Source: Erythrobacter sp.
GTDB taxonomy: Bacteria > Pseudomonadota > Alphaproteobacteria > Sphingomonadales > Sphingomonadaceae
Reading direction: 5' to 3'
Assembly (NCBI RefSeq): GCF_030066995.1
Contig: NZ_JASJAP010000001.1
Location: forward strand, 727,230 to 791,229
DNA length: 64,000 nucleotides
Shown: in pieces, positions 16,289-23,632 of the stretch
Layout of the letters: each line of letters starts with the position of its first letter
Numbering within the stretch: position 1 is the first letter of the stretch
The notes under the pieces: generated by a model
Databases searched by the model: none
What the model saw: only the letters and a program-made list of their open reading frames with translations
What the model was told of the DNA's origin: nothing
Position numbers and translations under genes: made by a program

Positions 16289-16726
16289 ATGTCTCCGATT
16301 TCTCCTTTGGATCCGCTTTTCGCATTGGGAGGTGGGCTCCTGATCGGCTTTGCCGCTGCTCTACTGCTTATATTTTCGGGCCGTATCGCCGGGATCAGTG
16401 GGATCGTCGCCCGTGCGACTGGCATCTCCAATTCGGGCATGCCTGTGGGACAGGCGCTCGCTTTCATCGTCGGATTGCCCGTCGGGGCTGTCGTATTTGG
16501 CTCGTGGATGCGATCTCCCGAAATCGCCGTAACCAGCTCAGTGCCGCTTCTTATCACGGCGGGATTGCTGGTGGGCTTCGGCACAAGAATGGGCAATGGC
16601 TGCACCAGCGGACATGGCGTTTGCGGCGTCTCGCGTCTCTCGCCGCGCTCGCTGGTGGCCACGGCATCCTTCATATTCACAGGCTTCGCGGCCGTCGCCG
16701 CCAGTCGTTTTGTTACTGGGGCATAG
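16289..16726 (+). CDS. YeeE/YedE (DUF395) family half-transporter A
   Basis: A 145-residue membrane protein with four predicted spans. The signature MGNGCTSGHGVCGVSRLSPRSL (about 102-123) contains the two cysteines that handle sulfur species in YeeE-type thiosulfate and sulfur-compound permeases. It would pair with the next gene to form the full pore. It lies 14 nt after blh and 4 nt before its partner. The usual name in BigR operons is PmpA. The transported species is inferred to be a reduced or intermediate sulfur compound. Confidence 0.85.
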   Translation: MSPISPLDPLFALGGGLLIGFAAALLLIFSGRIAGISGIVARATGISNSGMPVGQALAFIVGLPVGAVVFGSWMRSPEIAVTSSVPLLITAGLLVGFGTRMGNGCTSGHGVCGVSRLSPRSLVATASFIFTGFAAVAASRFVTGA

Positions 16727-16730
16727 GACG

Positions 16731-17168
16731 ATGGCGAGAATCCTGATTTCCCTGATCGCGGGAGCTCTGTTCGGCGGCGGGTTGATCGTCTCCGACATGG
16801 TCAACCCGGCTCGCGTACTCGCCTTCCTCGATATCTTCGGCGACTGGGACCCAACGCTCGCATTTGTCATGGGCGGGGCAATCGTTCCATCGGCTCTTGC
16901 CTACGCCTTCTCGAAGAAACTGAGCCGCCCGTTGATCGAAGAAAGATTCTTCGTTCCTGCAAACAGAACGATCGATCTGAAGCTCGTGACCGGCGCGCTG
17001 ATCTTCGGGGCGGGCTGGGGTCTGGTCGGATATTGCCCCGGGCCTGCGATTGCGGGTCTTGTCTTCGGCGATTGGCAGCCTTTCGTTTTTGTTGCCTCCA
17101 TGCTCGCAGGGATGTGGCTGTATCGGATGTCGAGCGCCTTTCTCGATAGCAAGCGATCGTTTGCCTGA
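16731..17168 (+). CDS. YeeE/YedE (DUF395) family half-transporter B
   Basis: A 145-residue membrane protein with four to five spans. It shares the family motifs SDMVNPARVLAFLD and FGAGWGLVGYCPGPAI, the latter with the conserved pore cysteine. The start is ATG 16731, four nt after the preceding stop. Together with half A it would make one YeeE-like transporter (PmpB by analogy). It is followed after 9 nt by the SulP gene, so all five genes of the sulfide operon are probably co-transcribed. Confidence 0.85.
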   Translation: MARILISLIAGALFGGGLIVSDMVNPARVLAFLDIFGDWDPTLAFVMGGAIVPSALAYAFSKKLSRPLIEERFFVPANRTIDLKLVTGALIFGAGWGLVGYCPGPAIAGLVFGDWQPFVFVASMLAGMWLYRMSSAFLDSKRSFA

Positions 17169-17177
17169 CGCTACACT

Positions 17178-18950
17178 GTGACCGCCGCCTCACGTCTCGC
17201 ACGATATCTCCCGATCCTCGAATGGGGACGCACGTACAATCGCAGCGCTTTGGGCAACGACATGTTGGCGGCGGTGATCGTCACGATCATGCTGATCCCG
17301 CAGAGCCTTGCCTACGCGCTGCTTGCCGGGCTCCCGCCCGTCATTGGCCTCTACGCCTCGATCCTGCCGCTTGTTGCCTACGCTGTGTTCGGCACGAGCC
17401 GGACGCTTGCGGTGGGGCCGGTCGCGGTGATCTCGCTCATGACGGCTTCGGCGGCGGGAAGTGTGGCTGCGCCGGGGACGTCAGAATACCTAGAGGCAGC
17501 CATCGCGTTGGCCTTCCTCTCAGGCATCATGCTTGCAATCCTTGGTTTCATCCGGGCCGGGTTTCTCGCCAACCTCCTGTCGCACCCCGTCATTTCAGGG
17601 TTCATCACGGCGAGCGGGATCCTGATCGCGACGAGCCAGCTGCGCCATATTCTCGGTATTGCGGGAGGGGGCGATACGTTGCCCGAACAAATCGAAGGTC
17701 TGTGGTCCAATATCGGGGCTTCCAACGCGCCTACGATCTGTCTTGGCGTGGCTAGTCTGGCCTTCCTGTACTGGGTTCGCAAGGGTGCGAAGCCCTTTCT
17801 GGTCCGGCTTGGGCTGCGGTCGGGTGTCGCCGAAGTCGTCGCAAAGGCCGGTCCCATTTTGGCGGTTGCCGCTGCCATTCTTGCGGTGAGCGTCGGAGGG
17901 CTCGAACAGCGCGGCGTCGCTGTCGTTGGCGCAATACCCAGAGGTTTACCGCCTTTTGGTGTGCCGCAAGTTGACTTGGACTTGTGGAGCAAGCTCTGGC
18001 TGCCCGCCTTGCTCATTTCGATCATCGGCTTCGTCGAAAGCGTCTCGGTCGCCCAGACGCTTGCAGCCAAGCGCCGCCAGCGCATTTCGCCCGATCAGGA
18101 GCTCGTTGCTCTCGGCGCCAGCAATCTGTCAGCGGCCTTCTCGGGTGGCTATCCCATAACCGGAGGTTTTGCGCGCTCAGTGGTGAACTTCGATGCGGGA
18201 GCGCGCACCCCTGCCGCTGGAGCCTACACCGCAGCGGGCATCGGTCTGGCTTCGCTTTTTCTGACACCGCTCTTGTTTTCTCTGCCGGTCGCGACCCTTG
18301 CGGCCATGATTATCGTGGCGGTCCTCAGCCTGATCGATTCCAAGACGCCTTTGCGGCTTTGGATGTATTCCAAGAGCGACTTTGCCGCGCATTTGGCGAC
18401 CATCGGGATGACCCTCGCGATGGGGGTGGAGATCGGAGTGATCGTCGGCGTGGCGACCGGGCTCGTCCTCTACCTATGGAAGGCGTCGCGTCCGCATGCG
18501 GCCATCGTTGGGCGCGTTCCCGGATCGGAGCATTACCGAAACATCGATCGCCACGAGGTCATCACATGGCCGCATATTCTCTCGATCCGTATTGATGAAA
18601 GCCTCACCTTCCTCAACGCCCGCTGGCTGGAGGACTATGTGCAGGACCGCATGGCTGAACAGCCCGAGCTTCGTCATGTCGTGTTGCTGTGTTCGGCGGT
18701 GAATTCGATCGATGCGTCAGGATTGGAGAGTCTTGAGGCGATCAACCACAAGCTTGCTGACGCTGGCGTCAGCCTGCACCTTTCCGAGGTAAAAGGCCCG
18801 GTTATGGACAGGCTGGGAAGGGCCAAGATTCTGGAAGACCTGCACGGCAAGGTTTTCCTCACGCATGAAAGAGCCATCGCACACCTGATCCAGCTGACAA
18901 ACGAAACTCCAGCGGGCGACGATCGCTGGCACGCTCGCGGCCTGATCTAG
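17178..18950 (+). CDS. SulP-family anion permease with STAS domain
   Basis: A 590-residue inner-membrane transporter starting with GTG. The signature IPQSLAYALLAGLPPVIGLYAS lies near residues 38-59, and about 12-14 membrane segments extend to about 425. A cytoplasmic STAS domain (about 455-565) has the anti-sigma-antagonist-like serine region CSAVNSIDASGLESLE. As the last gene of a persulfide-oxidation operon it probably moves sulfite or sulfate, most simply as the exit route for Blh product. Many SulP proteins are importers, so direction is inferred from context only. Other BigR operons use a TauE/SafE-type exporter instead. Confidence 0.87.
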   Translation: MTAASRLARYLPILEWGRTYNRSALGNDMLAAVIVTIMLIPQSLAYALLAGLPPVIGLYASILPLVAYAVFGTSRTLAVGPVAVISLMTASAAGSVAAPGTSEYLEAAIALAFLSGIMLAILGFIRAGFLANLLSHPVISGFITASGILIATSQLRHILGIAGGGDTLPEQIEGLWSNIGASNAPTICLGVASLAFLYWVRKGAKPFLVRLGLRSGVAEVVAKAGPILAVAAAILAVSVGGLEQRGVAVVGAIPRGLPPFGVPQVDLDLWSKLWLPALLISIIGFVESVSVAQTLAAKRRQRISPDQELVALGASNLSAAFSGGYPITGGFARSVVNFDAGARTPAAGAYTAAGIGLASLFLTPLLFSLPVATLAAMIIVAVLSLIDSKTPLRLWMYSKSDFAAHLATIGMTLAMGVEIGVIVGVATGLVLYLWKASRPHAAIVGRVPGSEHYRNIDRHEVITWPHILSIRIDESLTFLNARWLEDYVQDRMAEQPELRHVVLLCSAVNSIDASGLESLEAINHKLADAGVSLHLSEVKGPVMDRLGRAKILEDLHGKVFLTHERAIAHLIQLTNETPAGDDRWHARGLI

Positions 18951-18967
18951 CGCGTACCGGCGTATCT

Positions 18968-18983
18968 ATCGTAGGTTTACCTA
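18968..18983 (+). promoter_or_regulatory. 16-bp dyad, weaker copy (upstream of lipoprotein gene)
   Basis: ATCGTAGGTTTACCTA keeps the CG and AGGTTTAC core of the consensus (11-12 of 16 positions) and ends 63 nt before the ATG at 19047, the same spacing as the strong copies. Confidence 0.42.
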
Positions 18984-19046
18984 TATCTGCCATGCGGTGG
19001 ATCGGCACAATTGCCTTCCAGTTTTTAGGAAGGAGGTTTGACTGTC

Positions 19047-19637
19047 ATGCCTACAGCAACCCGTATGGGCGTGGTCGCATTGAGCAGTGCGATAATGATC
19101 GTCATGACCGCCTGCGCGACAAGCAGCACGCCGTATCAGCCCCTAAGCGCCGGGAGCCGGGTCTCGGGAGGTTATTCCGACCTTCGAATCGATGAAACGC
19201 ATTACAGGGTCAGCTTTGCCGGAAATCGTCTGACATCGCGCGAGCGAGTGGAAAGTTACCTGTTGTTTCGCGCTGCCGAACTGACGCTCCTTAAAGGATA
19301 CGACTACTTCATCATCCAAGACCGCGAAGTCGAACACCAGATCGAGCGGGAAGTGCGACGCGACCCCGTCTACAATCCGTGGTTTTCCCTGCGCTACGGC
19401 TACTGGAGACCCTACTGGCGTTACTACAGATCGGGTGTTGGCTGGTATCACTGGTACCCATATTTCGGCGACCCATTCTGGGCCGAGCGCTACAGCGTGC
19501 GAACGATTGAGCGGTTTGAAGCAAGCGCCGACATCGTCCTTGGTAAAGGTCCACGCCCCAATGGAAACCTCCGCAGTTTTGATGCACGTGAGGTGAGCGA
19601 ACGCCTGGCGCCTCAGATCGAGTATCCCACTCAATAG
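19047..19637 (+). CDS. CC0125/CC1285-family lipoprotein
   Basis: A 196-residue protein with a lipoprotein signal (lipobox MTACA, about residue 25) and a mature domain containing YRVSFAGNRLTSRERVESYLLFRAAELTLLKGYDYFIIQDR, a pattern I associate with Caulobacter and sphingomonad lipoproteins of this name. A Tyr/Trp-rich insert (LRYGYWRPYWRYYRSG) follows. The function is unknown; it is presumably anchored in the outer or inner membrane facing the periplasm. ATG 19047 is chosen because AGGAGG lies ten nt before it; the upstream TTG at 19038 is too close. It is convergent with the antiporter gene. Confidence 0.75.
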   Translation: MPTATRMGVVALSSAIMIVMTACATSSTPYQPLSAGSRVSGGYSDLRIDETHYRVSFAGNRLTSRERVESYLLFRAAELTLLKGYDYFIIQDREVEHQIEREVRRDPVYNPWFSLRYGYWRPYWRYYRSGVGWYHWYPYFGDPFWAERYSVRTIERFEASADIVLGKGPRPNGNLRSFDAREVSERLAPQIEYPTQ

Positions 19638-19682
19638 AAACTCGGATAGCATAGCCGTGGCAAGCTCGTGGACGATGCTTTG

Positions 19683-20705
19683 TCAGGGCGCCAGGGTCAG
19701 AAGTAGCGCGACCCCACCGAAATAGACGATGATCGTCGCAATGGAGTCCTCGCCCATGCGCAGGACCGTGCGATCGCGCCGTTCGATCAGGCCGATGACA
19801 AACAACCCGGTCAACAGCAGCGCAAGCATGGTCGCCGCAATCTCGAAGCTTCCGGCCTGCTCGATGACAGTCGGCCCAGGGGCAACCAGATCGATTGCAA
19901 GGATGATCGCGAGATTGAACATGTTGGAGCCGAAGATCTCTCCAACCGCCAATTCGTACCTCTTATGACGCATCGCTCCCACAATGGCACTCGCTTCGGG
20001 TAGCGAGGTTGCCACTGCGATAATGAGTAAGCCCACAACTCCCGTGCTCAGCCCTGTTTCGCTGGCGATCGTCTCACCAGTGTTGGCGAGAGTGACACCG
20101 CCGATCAGGATGACCGATGAAAGGCCGACAAGGGCGAGAGCCAGTCTGCCGGTCGTGATCGACTTCTGCCGCGCTTCCTCGGCAACTTCGAGGTCGGGTG
20201 GGTTGATGACCTGCCACATGGGGCGGCGTTCAGCCCGATCCGAGATCAGCAAGGCGACGATGACGCAAGCGAAGATGGCGAACGACCAGGCGCTTGCTGG
20301 CCCGCCCCAGTCGCCCCCGCCGATCCCGATCGCCGCTCCCACAAAGGCGAAAAGCGTCATGCCAAGAACCCCCTGAATTAACGTCACAGGACGCGCGACG
20401 ACCGATGTCAAAGGTTTGGACCCGATCGCCGTATCAGCAAGCGCCAGCAGAAGGAGATTGAGGCTGGCGCTGCCCAGGATGTCGTTAAGCGAAAGAAGCG
20501 GCACGCCGATCGCGGCGGCGGTCGTTCCCGTGGCGAGTTCGGGAAGAGAGGTGATACCGCCAAGCACCAGCATCCCCGCGATGCCCTTGCCGATGCCGGT
20601 CTTCTCACTCAACGCAACCACGTACGCCGGAAGGCGGGTGCCAGCCCACCAGACCGCCGAGGCGGCAAGAATGAAGACGAAAGCCGATTGCCAAAGGGGA
20701 GTCAT
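19683..20705 (-). CDS. Calcium/cation:sodium or proton antiporter (CaCA family)
   Basis: A 340-residue inner-membrane antiporter with about ten spans in two inverted halves. The alpha repeats are visible as GGITSLPELATGTTAAAIG (about 50-68) and VATSLPEASAIVG (about 231-243) followed by GEIFGSNMFNLA. It probably exports Ca2+ or a similar cation in exchange for Na+ or H+. It follows the bactofilin-like gene by 89 nt on the same strand, so the two may share a transcript. The acidic residues needed in both repeats (Glu in LPE) are present. Confidence 0.86.
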   Translation of the reverse strand: MTPLWQSAFVFILAASAVWWAGTRLPAYVVALSEKTGIGKGIAGMLVLGGITSLPELATGTTAAAIGVPLLSLNDILGSASLNLLLLALADTAIGSKPLTSVVARPVTLIQGVLGMTLFAFVGAAIGIGGGDWGGPASAWSFAIFACVIVALLISDRAERRPMWQVINPPDLEVAEEARQKSITTGRLALALVGLSSVILIGGVTLANTGETIASETGLSTGVVGLLIIAVATSLPEASAIVGAMRHKRYELAVGEIFGSNMFNLAIILAIDLVAPGPTVIEQAGSFEIAATMLALLLTGLFVIGLIERRDRTVLRMGEDSIATIIVYFGGVALLLTLAP

Positions 20706-20794
20706 TTTCGATCTCTCCTATGGCGGCTCACTCGGCGAATTGTAAGCATGCAGCGAACGCTCAGGATGGATGTCGCGCCGCCCCCTTTCATCCG

Positions 20795-21997
20795 TCAAGC
20801 CATCGCTGGTGAACCCGCCGGAGCCACAGGCGGGGTGGTGAGCATCCCCAAAACTTGCCGTCCGAATGCGCCCAGTCCGAAAAGCATTGCCAACAGGAGG
20901 AACAGCAATCCTGCTAGCGGGATCAGGGTGAGCGCCAACAAGATCACGACGCCTGCCAGCGGCCATAGGAACCGCTCGAAGGTGCCCATTGCGTCTTGGT
21001 CTTTCCTGGTGATGACTTTGCGCGCAAACATTCCGATGAAGTGGGCGGCCACCGCCACGGCGATCGGTGTGAGCGCCAGAGATGAGACAAAAAGGAAAAC
21101 GGCCAGCGGGATCCCGACCCCCGTCCAAAACAAGATGATCCCCAGGACCGGGACTGCCGCAGCGAAAAGCACGCCGATGCCCAGAGCCTGAAGCGGTTTT
21201 CCAGCGAGCATCCGCGAGGTTGCGTCCATCACGCGTGGCACGAGCATGACGAGCAGGGCAACGATCACAAAATAGCTGACGATCATCGTTAGGCTGAAGA
21301 ACAGGAAGAACTGGCCAACGCCTCTCACCGCATCTTCGGCGGCATAGGGCTCGGTCGATGTTAGCTGGTTACGCTCGCCTACGATCACTGCGGCGGGATC
21401 GAGCTTGAGGGTGGAACCACGATAAACGAGATCCCCCTCGATCCGTGCCTTGGGACCAAGCTCGATCGCATCGCCGGAAAGGCGAGCCGATCCGGAGACC
21501 ACCGAATTGACATAAATGTCATTGGCCCCGATCCGCAGATCGCGTCCGACGGGCGCTTCGAAACGCACCTCTCCGCCCGCAATAACGGCGGTTCCACCGA
21601 TGTCGAAACCCTCGCGCGCGACGATTTCGCCGCCAGCCAGGATAACATCGTCGGCAACCGTTGCCGCGTTCAACTGGATATTGCCACCGGCTGCCACAAC
21701 ATCCCGAACTTGAGCGCTTGAGATTTCGAGATCGCCACCGGCAAGGAACAGATGATCCGCTTGCGCACCGTTTACCTTAAGCGAGCTTGCGGCGGCGAAA
21801 AGATCATCCGTGGTCTTTTGCGATACGCTGATGTCCTCGCCCGTGACAAAGACCATGTCGCTCTGTCCGTCCCCATCTGATGCCACAGGCTCTTCTGCGC
21901 TCTGGCCGAGGGAACTTGAGGGCAGGGCGATGGCACCAAACGTGAGCAGCAACCCAAAAGTCAGCCGTTTGATCGGCGCATAGTCGATAACAATCAT
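20795..21997 (-). CDS. Bactofilin-like polymer-forming domain with C-terminal membrane domain
   Basis: A 400-residue protein. A signal-like segment (about 8-33) is followed by a right-handed beta-helix-type repeat region (about 55-225) with repeated DLFAAASSLKVNG, DHLFLAGGDLEISS, DVVAAGGNIQLNA, DVILAGGEIVA strings, then four to five membrane segments (about 240-385). This architecture is known in bactofilin/polymer-forming family membrane proteins; the repeat part probably lies in the periplasm. ATG 21997 has a strong GGGGAGG site; an upstream ATG-like start at 22036 does not. A dyad copy lies 82 nt upstream within the neighbouring gene. The function is unknown, possibly envelope stress. Confidence 0.72.
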   Translation of the reverse strand: MIVIDYAPIKRLTFGLLLTFGAIALPSSSLGQSAEEPVASDGDGQSDMVFVTGEDISVSQKTTDDLFAAASSLKVNGAQADHLFLAGGDLEISSAQVRDVVAAGGNIQLNAATVADDVILAGGEIVAREGFDIGGTAVIAGGEVRFEAPVGRDLRIGANDIYVNSVVSGSARLSGDAIELGPKARIEGDLVYRGSTLKLDPAAVIVGERNQLTSTEPYAAEDAVRGVGQFFLFFSLTMIVSYFVIVALLVMLVPRVMDATSRMLAGKPLQALGIGVLFAAAVPVLGIILFWTGVGIPLAVFLFVSSLALTPIAVAVAAHFIGMFARKVITRKDQDAMGTFERFLWPLAGVVILLALTLIPLAGLLFLLLAMLFGLGAFGRQVLGMLTTPPVAPAGSPAMA

Positions 21998-22037
21998 GTC
22001 GAACGCCTCCCCGCCGGGGCCTTTGCCCAACAGCATT

Positions 22038-22427
22038 TCAAGAGACGTTGCTTGTGGCGGTGCCGCTGTGCCACCAGTATCCGTAAATGTCCGGATGTGA
22101 GATTATGCGAGGCTTTGCTCCCATCGGACGGCCTCTGATGTCGTGGGGTCGAATGTGCCTTGAGCCGGTAAGTTCGTAAGAGTCGCAGTTGGCGCGAAGG
22201 GTGGCGATGGGACGGGCCTTTGATCCGGCTTTGCAGATGTCCTGACCGCATTTTGCGCAAGCGCCGTGTGTTCCGGTCTCGATCTGCGCCAATGCAAAGC
22301 CAACTTGCTTCATTTCGGCCCTGAGCGCTTCATCATCGGCAAGAGCGATAGCCTGGCCGCAAAAGCTGGCATCGTGTGGGTGGCGCAGATCATCCTCGAT
22401 GATCTCCGATTGCTTGAAGAGGTCCAA
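22038..22427 (-). CDS. DksA/TraR-type zinc-finger protein, atypical
   Basis: A 129-residue protein with a helical start, then a TraR-like finger: C57 and C60 in CAKCGQDIC, C65, and C81 in ANCDSY. The fourth canonical cysteine is replaced by Tyr84 and the protein continues about 45 residues beyond the usual end with no recognisable sequence. C65 might substitute as ligand, or the 3' end may have drifted or shifted frame. The family binds the RNA polymerase secondary channel. The start appears to be TTG at 22427 without a clear ribosome site. The extended tail codons contain the dyad for the bactofilin-like gene. Confidence 0.6.
   Translation of the reverse strand: MDLFKQSEIIEDDLRHPHDASFCGQAIALADDEALRAEMKQVGFALAQIETGTHGACAKCGQDICKAGSKARPIATLRANCDSYELTGSRHIRPHDIRGRPMGAKPRIISHPDIYGYWWHSGTATSNVS
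22080..22095 (-). promoter_or_regulatory. 16-bp dyad, copy 7 (upstream of bactofilin-like gene)
   Basis: Read toward the minus-strand gene it is TCCGGACATTTACGGA, a TCCG-N8-CGGA dyad with the TTTACGGA half of copies 4 and 5. It ends 82 nt before ATG 21997 and lies within the 3' part of the zinc-finger gene. Confidence 0.5.
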
Positions 22428-22549
22428 ATAACGCTCATTAGTGGGCGATTGCGAATTTGATGGTGTTTAATATGAGGAAAGTTCAAAAAAAACGCCCATG
22501 ACTACCCCAGCCGTCGCGCATGCCCGGGTGCGGCAGCCGCTGGCGGCTT

Positions 22550-22565
22550 TACGGCAGTTTACGTA
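22550..22565 (+). promoter_or_regulatory. 16-bp dyad, copy 8 (upstream of uspA-like gene)
   Basis: TACGGCAGTTTACGTA is a perfect TACG-N8-CGTA dyad ending 68 nt before the ATG at 22634. It lies in the divergent region between the zinc-finger and universal stress genes. Confidence 0.6.
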
Positions 22566-22633
22566 GTTTGTTCGCTTGCATGGCCAGTACCTTTCCTGCG
22601 AACAAGCTCTTCTCGAAGGTAAGGTAAGTGACC

Positions 22634-23461
22634 ATGCGATCCATTCTTCTGCACGTTTACGATGACAAGGCCTTCGAAGCGCGACTTCAGGTCGCGCTGG
22701 ACTTCGTGCGGCATTTCAAGGGACGCATCACCTGCGCTCAAGCCGCACCCTATGACTATGGGGTGCCGACGGACTTTTATGGTGCCATGTCCGCGGAGAT
22801 GGTTGTCGATTACGAAAAGACGGCCACGCGGAGCCGAGGCGAGATCGAGCAGCGCCTGGCGGGTGAAGGCGTGTCCTGGGTTTGGAAGTCATCGCGAGGC
22901 GCAGCTGTCGGGCTGATCGGGTCATGTGCGCCCCTCCACGATGTTGTGATTGTCGGATCAAATGACCCCCTTGGATTTCCAGGTTCTCCCTCACGATTTG
23001 TTGGCGAATTAATCGAAAGAGTCAGGGCCCCAATCCTTGTCGTGCCTGAAAGCGTCCGCTCGTTCGACTTTGGCGCTCCTGCCGTAGTTGCCTGGAACGG
23101 CGCGCCGGAATGCGCGCACGCCTTGCGAGCCGCGCTTCCAGCGTTGCGCCAAGCCAGTTGCGTTCATGTCCTGCAAGTCGCTGAGAAGAAAAAGAAGAAA
23201 TACAAAGATAAATTCGATCTGCCATCAACGCAGGCGTTGGAATATCTGGCGCAGCACGATCTAAAGAGCGAGCTGATTGAATTGCAGCGTGAGAAAGGTG
23301 ACTCGATAGCCGAGACCCTCATGAAAGCGGCTCATGCCCGTGAGGCGGGCTTCATAGTCATGGGCGCCTATGGCCACTCGCGTTTCAGAGAGCGCATGCT
23401 CGGCGGCGTTACGCGGAGCATGTTGAGCGATCCGCGTCTGCCGCTGCTTCTTGCCCACTAG
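22634..23461 (+). CDS. Universal stress protein (two-domain UspA family)
   Basis: A 275-residue cytoplasmic protein of two fused Usp domains. The N-terminal domain opens MRSILLHVYDDKAFEARLQVAL; the C-terminal domain has VAWNGAPECAHALRAALPAL and ends with the ATP-binding signature GAYGHSRFRERMLGG-VTRSML (about 248-267). A lysine cluster (EKKKKKYKDK) lies in the second domain. GTG 22628 is an alternative start. Usp proteins of this length accumulate under oxygen limitation and growth arrest. It has its own promoter with a dyad. Confidence 0.9.
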   Translation: MRSILLHVYDDKAFEARLQVALDFVRHFKGRITCAQAAPYDYGVPTDFYGAMSAEMVVDYEKTATRSRGEIEQRLAGEGVSWVWKSSRGAAVGLIGSCAPLHDVVIVGSNDPLGFPGSPSRFVGELIERVRAPILVVPESVRSFDFGAPAVVAWNGAPECAHALRAALPALRQASCVHVLQVAEKKKKKYKDKFDLPSTQALEYLAQHDLKSELIELQREKGDSIAETLMKAAHAREAGFIVMGAYGHSRFRERMLGGVTRSMLSDPRLPLLLAH

Positions 23462-23632
23462 GCCGATCACCCCGAATCTCGAGGGATTACGCCGGCTATG
23501 CGGGTCGTAAGAGTTCTTGGCGCGATGGCCCTTGGCGGCGCAATCTGGCATCTTGCCGATGGACTCTTCACCGATGGCCACCTTCGACTGGTCCGATATG
23601 ATGCGCGTTGAACACTGGTCAGGAAAGGCTTC

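Noticed and set aside
19029-19044. GAAGGAGGTTTGACTG before the lipoprotein gene, similar to the dyad core
   Set aside because: It is simply a strong Shine-Dalgarno sequence; the likely regulatory copy lies further upstream at 18968.
23487-23510. TACGCCGG...GGTCGTA before the amidohydrolase gene as a dyad copy
   Set aside because: The two half-sites are separated by 14 nt instead of 8, and the position is 120 nt or more from the start.
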